A stretch of DNA of 64,000 nucleotides, taken from the NCBI RefSeq assembly GCF_040869045.1, contig NC_090319.1, positions 381,749,601 through 381,813,600 of the forward strand. The letters run 5' to 3'. The DNA is from Eurosta solidaginis (taxonomy: Eukaryota > Arthropoda > Insecta > Diptera > Tephritidae). The position numbers were made by a program, and so were the translations under genes. A model generated the notes under the pieces. That model was not told where the DNA came from. It ran no database searches and saw nothing but the letters and a program-made list of their open reading frames with translations. Position 1 is the first letter of the stretch, and each line of letters starts with the position of its first letter. Positions 1 through 7,690 of this stretch are shown here, in pieces.

Positions 1-465
1 ATGGTCCAAAAAGTTACTATGGCCTCATAAAATCACCGCTTGAATCGCAAAAATATTTTTTACACTAAGAATTTTTCAATTGATGTATATTGGAACGATT
101 TTCCGTCATCCCTTGTCAAATTTGTCTCAAAACCAAATTTGACAAGGGATGACGGAAAATCAATTGCTTTTGCAATTCGTTTGAGGAATGGGAAATTCGA
201 AAGTACTTTTTCCATTCCTTGTAATGTAATTGGACAATTTCCAATTACATTTGCAATTTCTTTCGAAAGTATTTGGGCAGAAAATACATTTGAACAAAGT
301 ATTTTTTTTTTTTCTCAATTACAAACAAAAAAATTTGTGTACTTGAGCCTCAAAAAGCGAAATTACTTTTGGTATTTTTTTTTTTTTTTGAGGAATTGAA
401 ATGTGATCAATTCCTTTGCTGTGGAGGAAAGGAATTGATTACTTTCCTCAAGTACATGTAATGGG
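1..465. repeat. AT-rich repeat made of stacked inverted repeats
   Basis: A run of perfect hairpins is visible. A 28-bp arm at 97-124 pairs exactly with 134-161 (9-bp loop). An 11-bp arm at 223-233 pairs with 241-251. A 12-bp arm at 406-417 pairs with 428-439. A 10-bp arm at 338-347 pairs with 447-456 and encloses the previous hairpin. Long T runs lie between them. Short open frames here are low-complexity and not credible genes. It is probably a foldback or MITE-like element or a cluster of them, but the family is unknown to me. Confidence 0.75.
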
Positions 466-469
466 GAAT

Positions 470-646
470 CGACGGGTAGTCATTACTACCCAGCTCTGGC
501 ACTACGCAATCTGGCTCAATTTCTATCTGGATATGGTAACAGGTTCAACTTTCACCTATCCAGATCTAATCTATGTCCCATATGTAATGTGTCCCCGGGC
601 AACCACAACCATATATCGCCTTTTTTCCAACCTACAACCTGAATAG
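470..646 (+). pseudogene. Jockey-like LINE ORF2 3' end, decayed
   Basis: Translation gives a decayed version of the C-terminal end of Jockey-type ORF2. The pattern is LAQL-x-Y-x-LN-x-YL followed by a P/C-rich segment, compared with LAQLRSGYC in the fuller copy near 29020. Frame and cysteines are degraded. It directly abuts the SINE-like repeat that follows. Identification rests on weak similarity read by eye. Confidence 0.5.
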
Positions 647-832
647 ATGTGGAACGTGGTCATATCAAATCGTTCCCGAGATAGTCGTGCTTATGCCTTA
701 TTTGTGCTTGTTACCGGAAAGAACCGGATATATTTCCGACAATCGACCAGTAACATCGATAACACTAGCCAAAACCTTCGGGGAGTGTCTTTACCGCTAC
801 ATGAACAACAACCACATTATTTGCAGTTATCA
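647..832 (+). repeat. SINE-like dispersed repeat, copy A (3' module)
   Basis: Shares the core AATCGTTCCCGAG, a middle segment TTACCGGAA..CCGGAT, GATAACACT, CTTCGGGGAGTG and a 3' tail ATGAACAACAAC with copies at 7364-7535, 8851-9058 (-) and 57270-57546 (-). The family ends in a (CAA)n tail. This suggests a retroposed element such as a SINE or the 3' end of a LINE. Only the 3' half of the family consensus is present here. Confidence 0.7.
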
Positions 833-870
833 AAACTTCCTCCGATAGAGCACATAATATGTTATTATGA

Positions 871-950
871 CTTGCTTACTTAATTGGTCTTTAACCGTTT
901 AAATGATTTTGGCCGGCTAACAAGTCGCGCCCGTCGCTTCTTCGTTGGGT
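871..950 (-). pseudogene. RTE-like LINE 3' end fragment
   Basis: The reverse complement matches the 3' end of the LINE at 53395-55776: GCGAC..GCGCG..TTGTT followed by the CCGTTTAAACGGTTAA-type segment, CCAATTAAGTAAG and a short TAAG-like tail. It is a short 5'-truncated copy in reverse orientation. Confidence 0.6.
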
Positions 951-1150
951 ATATTTTGTAGTTGCATATCCTTCAAACACTGTTAGATTTTTTTCAGACG
1001 AATGCTTTAAAGTTGAGTTTTTGTGTTATTTCAAAAAATGCGTAGCCTAAAGTACTTTGTGTTTGTAATCACGCACATTCCACTAAAGAGCATGTATTCT
1101 TGCTCCTTGATTCCACTTACCTCTCTTGCAATGTGCTGTCATATGAGGCA

Positions 1151-1239
1151 CTTGACCATGACTCTTGTCACTTGACCATGACTCTTGTCACTTGACCATG
1201 ACTCTTGTCACTTGACCATGACTCTTGTCACTTGAGTCG
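1151..1239. repeat. 20-bp minisatellite
   Basis: Four exact tandem copies of CTTGACCATGACTCTTGTCA run from 1151 to 1230, followed by a partial copy. The unit has internal symmetry (TGACCATGACTC). It lies 140 bp upstream of the LTR element. Confidence 0.95.
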
Positions 1240-1371
1240 TTCGTATAAAATCCTTTGTTTTTGTTTAAACGGTTTTTGCAAAGTTCAACTTTAATTTATT
1301 TGTAGTTTTTGTTTATACAAAGATTTATGTGTTTGGAAATGCGCCAATAGTAAAAAATTATAAGATATATA

Positions 1372-1852
1372 TGTGGGAGCCTTAAAGTAATTAAGACATT
1401 TTACAACACTGTATGTCATAAAGCGACTGCAGGCGGACAACGGACTAACAGCAGAAACATGAATAAATAAGATAAAATGCAAACAAGCAACAAAGGGATA
1501 ACGGAACTTTTAAAATAGCGAATAGACAAATTTCAAAGTCATAGTTTGCGCTTGAGGACAGTTCATATGAAGTTGAGTAGTGAATCGGACGCGCCACGGC
1601 AAGTAAAAATAACTTCTTTTTTGTATATGCCAAAGCATAAGTGCAAAGTAAAAATGTTTAACTAAATAAATAAATTTGAACTAAAACATGTGTAAATGTG
1701 AACTAAACGTGTCTATGTAACTTAAAATAGTAGCGTACAACGCAAAACAATACGAACTTGAAATGTTAATTGTAAAACCGAAATAAACGAAATACAAACA
1801 ACTTGACGTAATTTTAAAGAAAAGAGCGTGTTAATCCTTTTTGAACCCCACA
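1372..1852 (+). repeat. 5' LTR
   Basis: 481 bp, starts TGTGGGAGCC and ends CCCACA. By inspection it has no differences from the 3' LTR. AATAAA-type signals are present (AAATAAATAAAT near 1663 and GAAATAAACG near 1782). The ORFs read on the reverse strand of the LTR are shadows. Confidence 0.95.
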
Positions 1853-1854
1853 AA

Positions 1855-1870
1855 TGGTGTCAGAAGTGCG
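1855..1870 (+). promoter_or_regulatory. Primer binding site, probably tRNA-Leu type
   Basis: TGGTGTCAGAAGTG begins two bases after the LTR end. It starts with the TGG complement of a tRNA CCA end and resembles the PBS I associate with tRNA-Leu priming in several fly Gypsy-group elements. The tRNA identity is from memory and not checked. Confidence 0.7.
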
Positions 1871-2204
1871 AAATTTTTTTTAATAAAAACTTATTTCATG
1901 CGCCGTCCGATTATTTGTGCTAAAGCCGTTAAGCCACACACGTACATACAAAAAAAAAAAAAGCTTGTCACAGATCGTTGTGAAAAATTCAGTGCTAGAA
2001 ATGCAGCAATATCTGCATAAAACTGTACCAAAAATTCATATCGGGTTTAATTGAAGTCATACGATAGAACAGTTATACATTGGGGTGCCTATATGCAAAA
2101 CCCTATCGTTGAAAAGCCGTTATGCTCATCGCTCATATTTTGGGTGAAAAAGAAATAATAAATTTTGTCGCTTTGCGGCGTCCGTTTAATGAACAACGGA
2201 ACAC

Positions 2205-2462
2205 GAACCTTGAAGTGTTGCTATACTGTGCTGGCGAACAAGTTGAGTAGCCAAGCAGTAAAACTTAAATGTTGTTGTTGTGGGCGACTAAGTAAAAGCC
2301 CCACCGTTGATGTGTTACTGTACTGTTGTTGGTGAACAAGTCGAGTAGCCAAGCAGTAAAACTTAAATGTTGTTGTTGTGGGCGACTAAGTAAAAGCCCA
2401 ACCGTTGATGTGTTACTGTACTGACATGGGCGAATAAGTCGAAGTAACCCAGCAGTAAATCT
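2205..2462 (+). repeat. 98-bp tandem repeat in the retrotransposon leader
   Basis: Two near-identical copies (2236-2333 and 2334-2431) are flanked by a partial copy upstream (about 2205-2235) and a partial copy downstream (2432-2462). Each carries TGTTGTTGTTGTGGGCGACT and CCGTTGATGTGTTACTGTAC. The repeat lies in the 897-bp untranslated leader between LTR and ORF, where packaging or promoter elements would be expected. Confidence 0.9.
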
Positions 2463-2749
2463 ACGATTCCGATAAGTGATAATATTTGGCGAACCTATGT
2501 TGCAGTTGATGGAAGAAACTTTACACCTACTAAGTTGCAGTTGTTGATACGAGCCGATGCCGCACTTACAAATGAGAAAGCTGAACACTGTCGAGACAAA
2601 CTAACGATAAGTATAAGTTTATATACTAACTCGATTGTATTGTAGAATTGCTATTAGTACTAATTTTTGCAAAAAATAAGAATATCCATTTCAATACATT
2701 ATAACAAGGTAGATACAAAAAAAAAAGTTATAAAGCTTACCGTGGCACA

Positions 2750-5557
2750 ATGGATAGAGATGAAATATTAGGGTTGACCGTAAGTAATTTGAAAAGCAAA
2801 CTCACTGAACTAGGGCTTTCCACAAGTGGTCGTAAGGTAGTCCTTCAAGACAGACTTATGGAGCATTATGGAATTGAGCTTAGCGATGACGAAGACGAAG
2901 TCTTCGAGAATGCTTCCTCTGTACACTCCGTTGCCGTTGGGGTGCGTGAAACAACTAGAACACCCTTCACACTTCGTGACATCGAAGATTCTTTGTCTTG
3001 TTTTTCAGGTTCAGGCCAAGCATCAATAGAAAAGTGGTTAGAAATTTTTGAGGAGAATGCTGCAGCAGTGCAGTGGAATGAATTGCAAAAATTTATTTAT
3101 GCAAAGCAATTGCTAAAAGGTGGTGCTAAGATGTTTGTTCAGTGCCAAAAAGGTATAAAAGACTGGGACTCTTTGAAAAAATCGTTAAAAGAAGAATTTG
3201 GTTCAGCAGTATCTGCGAATGAAGTGCATCGTATGTTGCGCAATAGGCGAAAACAGTATAACGAAGATTACAAAGAGTACTTGTACAACCTCATGGAAAT
3301 AGGGAAAATGATTGATTTAGATGATGTTAGCATAATCGAATATTTTATAGATGGCTTGCCAGATACGAGGTCCAACAAGGCAAATCTCTACCTGGCAAGA
3401 AACATAAACGAGTTAAAAGAACAAATAAGAGTTTACGAGAAAATCCGGGGAGGTAGCCGAGCAGCTGCAGTTAAATCAAGCGAACAATCTGGGAAGTTAC
3501 CAAAACAAGCGCAACACCAACAAGATAAACGCTGTTTTCGGTGCGGTGAAACAAACCACATTTTGCGTAATTGTCCCCAGGCTACAGTCACTTGTTTTAA
3601 ATGCGGTCAACTGGGTCATATAGCGTCGAATTGTAAAAACCCCAAAAAGGAGTCGAAGGCAGAATCGCTTAATGCAACCATGATGAGTACAAAAAGCAGA
3701 ACCGTATCACGGGGCGGACTTATTTTTAAAGACATTAAAATTCGGAGCTTCGTACATTCAGCACTCATAGATACAGGATGTGATTTATGCTTGATTAGAT
3801 ATGACGTGTTGGCATCATTAGGCGAATTCGAGTTAACCAACGAAAAGCATCAACTATTCGGTATAGCCGATAGTGCCTTGATAACTTTAGGTGGGTTTAA
3901 GACCGAAGTAGAGTTTGATGACTCCGCAGTTGTTATTAACTTTCATGTTGTTCGCGAGAGAGATTCCAGATTCGGTGTTATTATTGGCAATGACGTTTTG
4001 AAATGGGTGGACATAGTAATAAAGAATGATGAAGTGCAATTTAGAAAACGGGGAACTGTGTCCGCGAGTTGTGAGCCAATAACAATAGAAAGAAGTAGTG
4101 CAGTTGCTGGTGGACAGTCAGCCGTTGATAACAAATTAGCTACGGACACTAAGTCAGTTGTTGGTAGAAAAGAAGAGACGTTCGAACTTTTTAATGAATT
4201 TGGAAATATATGCACGGCGGAAAGCCAAGAAAGAGAGAAAGAGTTAGATCTGGCGCACTTAGATGCACTCCAAGAGGCAAAAATTAGGTCTTTAGTTAAA
4301 AGTTATGTACCCGTGAGAAGTAAAATGTCGTGCTTGCTATTGGAGGATACATTAAGTCATCGGTTGAAGTTAGCTCAGATGGACGATGATTGGATTAAGG
4401 CAGTTAGGAAAGTACTAGAAACAGGTCCTTACGAAGATTATTACCTATACAATGACATTTTATTCAAAGATCCAGTTAAGACGTTAGTGGTTATCCCATC
4501 TCAGATGGAGGACGAAATTATACGAACCGCGCATGACCAGGGACATTTTTCTAACAAAAAAACTCAAGAAGCAATCGAGAAAAAGTATTACATGCCACAG
4601 TTGTCAAAGAAGGTAGCAAAGTTTGTTAGATCGTGCATGGAATGTATTGTCTCGGAAGCGAAGGCGGGGAAAAAAGAGGGATTTCTGACTCCGATCAATA
4701 AGGAGGACCAACCATTGGGTACTTATCATGTAGACCACTTAGGGCCAATGGAAACGACAAACAAGCAATACAATTACCTATTTGTTGTAATCGACGCGTT
4801 CTCAAAGTTCACATGGCTTTATCCGACGAAGAACACGGGCGCAGAATCGGTGATCAACATACTAAAAGGGCAGTCGTCAGTTTTCGGCAATCCGAAACGT
4901 ATTATTTCTGACAGTGGTACCGCGTTTACGTCAAATTCCTTCAGGGAATATTGCGTAAGCGAAGATATACAACTTTTAAACATAGCCACAGGTGTCCCTA
5001 GAGGTAACGGTCAAGTCGAGAGGATTCATAGAGTTATTTTGCCAATGCTAACTAAACTCTGCGTCGACGATCCAAAGTCCTGGTACAAACATGTAGATAG
5101 AGTACAACGCGCTATAAATAATACTCCTCCCAGAACCACAAAATTCTCACCCTTTAGAATCCTAACGGGGTTAGAAATGAGGGTTGCGGATGTACCAGAA
5201 CTTAGGGAAATGTTAGAAGAACTTAGAGTCGAAGAGATAGATAGTGAACGTTATGAAGTCCGACAGACGGCAAAAGAGAACATAGAGAAGATTCAAGAAG
5301 AAAACAAGAGAAATTTTAACGCTAAACGAAAACGGGAAATAGAGTATAAACTAGGCCAACTGGTAGCCATCAAGCGTACCCAGTTCGGCACAGGGTTAAA
5401 ACTGAAACCAAAGTACTTAGGACCATATAGAGTTACCAAGAAATTGAATCACGGTAGATACGAAGTGGAGAAGGTAGGAGACCACGAGGGTCCAAGACGT
5501 AGTACAACGGTAGCGGAGTACATGAAGGCATTCGACCCATCGTTCGAGGCGAACTAA
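2750..5557 (+). CDS. Gag-protease-integrase polyprotein, RT/RNase H deleted
   Basis: A 935-residue uninterrupted ORF. Residues about 6-41 form a SAP-like putative DNA-binding helix pair, followed by a Gag/retrotrans_gag-type helical region. Two CCHC zinc knuckles lie at C262-C275 and C282-C295. The aspartic protease motif DTG is at 341-343, inside A-L-I-DTG-C. After a linker the sequence passes at about residue 523-527 (near 4320) directly into the segment that normally follows RNase H. The integrase zinc finger (H-x3-H, C-x2-C) and a complete DD35E core come next, with D662, D721 and E757. A chromatin-binding-like basic C-terminus follows. No YxDD motif occurs anywhere. Start chosen at the first ATG (CACAATGG context) after the leader. 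The ORF is intact, so Gag, protease and integrase could still be made. It is a transposon gene, not a host gene. Confidence 0.95.
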   Translation: MDRDEILGLTVSNLKSKLTELGLSTSGRKVVLQDRLMEHYGIELSDDEDEVFENASSVHSVAVGVRETTRTPFTLRDIEDSLSCFSGSGQASIEKWLEIFEENAAAVQWNELQKFIYAKQLLKGGAKMFVQCQKGIKDWDSLKKSLKEEFGSAVSANEVHRMLRNRRKQYNEDYKEYLYNLMEIGKMIDLDDVSIIEYFIDGLPDTRSNKANLYLARNINELKEQIRVYEKIRGGSRAAAVKSSEQSGKLPKQAQHQQDKRCFRCGETNHILRNCPQATVTCFKCGQLGHIASNCKNPKKESKAESLNATMMSTKSRTVSRGGLIFKDIKIRSFVHSALIDTGCDLCLIRYDVLASLGEFELTNEKHQLFGIADSALITLGGFKTEVEFDDSAVVINFHVVRERDSRFGVIIGNDVLKWVDIVIKNDEVQFRKRGTVSASCEPITIERSSAVAGGQSAVDNKLATDTKSVVGRKEETFELFNEFGNICTAESQEREKELDLAHLDALQEAKIRSLVKSYVPVRSKMSCLLLEDTLSHRLKLAQMDDDWIKAVRKVLETGPYEDYYLYNDILFKDPVKTLVVIPSQMEDEIIRTAHDQGHFSNKKTQEAIEKKYYMPQLSKKVAKFVRSCMECIVSEAKAGKKEGFLTPINKEDQPLGTYHVDHLGPMETTNKQYNYLFVVIDAFSKFTWLYPTKNTGAESVINILKGQSSVFGNPKRIISDSGTAFTSNSFREYCVSEDIQLLNIATGVPRGNGQVERIHRVILPMLTKLCVDDPKSWYKHVDRVQRAINNTPPRTTKFSPFRILTGLEMRVADVPELREMLEELRVEEIDSERYEVRQTAKENIEKIQEENKRNFNAKRKREIEYKLGQLVAIKRTQFGTGLKLKPKYLGPYRVTKKLNHGRYEVEKVGDHEGPRRSTTVAEYMKAFDPSFEAN

Positions 5558-5573
5558 ACTCAGGATGGCCGGA

Positions 5574-6054
5574 TGTGGGAGCCTTAAAGTAATTAAGACA
5601 TTTTACAACACTGTATGTCATAAAGCGACTGCAGGCGGACAACGGACTAACAGCAGAAACATGAATAAATAAGATAAAATGCAAACAAGCAACAAAGGGA
5701 TAACGGAACTTTTAAAATAGCGAATAGACAAATTTCAAAGTCATAGTTTGCGCTTGAGGACAGTTCATATGAAGTTGAGTAGTGAATCGGACGCGCCACG
5801 GCAAGTAAAAATAACTTCTTTTTTGTATATGCCAAAGCATAAGTGCAAAGTAAAAATGTTTAACTAAATAAATAAATTTGAACTAAAACATGTGTAAATG
5901 TGAACTAAACGTGTCTATGTAACTTAAAATAGTAGCGTACAACGCAAAACAATACGAACTTGAAATGTTAATTGTAAAACCGAAATAAACGAAATACAAA
6001 CAACTTGACGTAATTTTAAAGAAAAGAGCGTGTTAATCCTTTTTGAACCCCACA
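5574..6054 (+). repeat. 3' LTR
   Basis: 481 bp, same sequence as the 5' LTR as far as can be read. It is followed by the TATA target duplication at 6055-6058. Confidence 0.95.
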
Positions 6055-6189
6055 TATATTTAAATGGCGTAGATGTGTGCCGTTGTTTATGTTGCGTACT
6101 CAGAAGTATAATTGTAATAAGGTTCGGTAATTCTGTGGGATTTCGGAACCGCATTTCAACAAAATAACTCCAAGGGTAGCTTGGCTAGA

Positions 6190-6600
6190 AATTCCTTGAT
6201 CTCTGGTGGGCAGTATGTACCTTAGTTAATGCCATGAATTACGTTCAAAAGCCTGTATATCTCAGTAAGCCAGCGACACAGCCCTTGAAAGTTCATTCTT
6301 TCGCCAACTTTGATGCTCTTTGTATCATGTCAGGCAGAAGGCTCTCAGGAATGCCTCTTGCAATATTAACAATGTCGTTCGCGTACGCAGCGGATTCTTC
6401 TGCGAGCCTCATTGGAGTTCGTCCTCTACTAGACTTCTCCAGATGACTTTCGGCAATACAATGTAGATCGTTTATCTTTATTATGATAGGTCGCTGAAAC
6501 TCTCTTCTCTCAAATCGTAACATTTTGTGGAGCATCTTTCACCGGCTCGTCGATAAATTTGAGTGCTTGCATTGTTCTACTCAATAAATACTTACACATT
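6190..6600 (-). pseudogene. Unidentified protein-coding remnant
   Basis: On the reverse strand an 80-residue frame (6535 to 6293) has balanced, protein-like composition with segments FERREFQRP, KINDLHCIAESHLEKSSRGR and LLPDMIQRASKLAKE. A plausible continuation upstream in another frame reads SEYLLSRTMQALKFIDEP. Further frame changes follow downstream. I do not recognise the family. It looks like a decayed transposon or retrotransposon ORF rather than a host exon. Confidence 0.35.
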
Positions 6601-7108
6601 GCGCATATACTATATAGATATAATTGAAAAGTGCCCACAAAATCGTTATGACCATTTCATGTCTGCCATTATTCACTACCCTATTTTATAGTTATGCTTG
6701 TTCATGCTGCTCGTCTTCCTCACGACACTTGCCTTTAAGTGTACTTAAGTAAGCGAGTACTACGTGCTTATATACATTGACTAACATTGCAGCTTTTGTT
6801 GTCCTTGATCCTATTTGTGAAAGTTACCAGCATAAAAGTTGCCTAAGTCTTTATGGCGCTTAATGGCGTTTTTATTTTTATGACTATTTGTTTATTTCAC
6901 TTCAGTTGGTTTAAAAAATCGGATAATAGATAAGAGAAGGGTGGTTCGGCAGATGAAAATTACTGTCAAAAGCACTATAATCGTATGTATGTATGTTGTG
7001 TTTACGATTCGTGATCGAAATCAATTTTTTAAAATATAATAGCTCTGAAATCGTGAATCGAATGAATGACATATGTATGTTAACTAGTGACCATACATAC
7101 TTTCTTAT
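6601..7108. other. Intergenic/intronic AT-rich DNA, no gene seen
   Basis: AT-rich sequence with GTATGTATGT-type simple runs near 6981. No splice-flanked coding block was found. It probably lies within the first intron of the phosphatase gene that follows. Confidence 0.5.
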
Positions 7109-7535
7109 CCAGCGGGTTAGGGGGCTTAGAATATACCCGCGGCAGGTATGCTTGTCGTAAAAGGCGACTAAAATACCAAATGGATTTAAGGGGTTGTATA
7201 TCGCAACCCTTTCAAGGTGTTGCCAGCGCAAAATAAAGCTTATCCACCCCAATTGTCAACCTCACCTACACGTGGCGAATCCAGATACTTTCACAGCCGA
7301 GGCTCTGGCGACCCCAAGTTCCTCATGAATCTAGAGGAGGGCGGCATGGCTTTGAAACTTTCACGTGGTTGTTGTTGTTGTAGCAGTGGTCACGTGGTCA
7401 TACTAAATCGTTCCCGAGATGGTCATGATGCTTGTTACCAGAACGTGCCGGATCTGCATCCGACAAAGGACCATCAACATTGATAACACTCCCTAAGAGC
7501 TTCGGGGGTGTCCTTATCACTACAAAAACAACAAC
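7109..7535 (+). repeat. SINE-like dispersed repeat, copy B (fullest copy)
   Basis: The longest copy of the family. The 5' module (7109-7350) has AGCGGGTTAGGGGGCTTAGA, GCAGGTATGCTTGTCGTAAA, CAACCTCACCTACACGTGGC and CTCTGGCGACCCCAAG. The 3' module (7364-7535) has AAATCGTTCCCGAGATGG, GCCGGATCTGCATCC, CATTGATAACACT, CTTCGGGGGTG and an A/CAA-rich tail. Other copies or pieces are at 647, 8851 (-), 32456, 35185, 55777 (-) and 57270 (-). A TTGTTGTTGTTG run separates the two modules here, as if one copy was interrupted or joined. Confidence 0.75.
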
Positions 7536-7690
7536 CATACATACTTATTAGATCCATAATTTATCATATTTTTTATAAATATGTAGTTTCATATTTCATA
7601 TTTATGTTTTGAGTGAAATTACTGATGGGGTAACACGATAATAATTAAATAATTAAGTACTTTAATAATTTTTATCTAACTTATTTGCAG

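Larger units (their letters stand above)
1372..6054 (+). mobile_element. Gypsy-like LTR retrotransposon lacking RT/RNase H
   Basis: A complete-looking 4.68-kb element. Two 481-bp LTRs (TG...CA) look identical on reading, and a TATA target-site duplication lies at 1368-1371 and 6055-6058. A tRNA-type primer binding site starts 2 bp after the 5' LTR. A long leader precedes a single 935-codon ORF encoding Gag, protease and integrase. The domain order protease then integrase without an intervening polymerase shows that the reverse transcriptase and RNase H region has been lost in frame. Identical LTRs imply recent insertion, so an autonomous relative probably supplied the polymerase. No classic polypurine tract is obvious before the 3' LTR; the sequence there reads GGATGGCCGGA. 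Confidence 0.95.

Noticed and set aside
1291..1633. Reverse ORFs in the LTRs (also at 5433-5835)
   Set aside because: Identical shadows in both LTRs without protein features.
2265..2588. 107-codon reverse ORF in the LTR element leader
   Set aside because: Generated by the 98-bp tandem repeat on the antisense strand; no domain.
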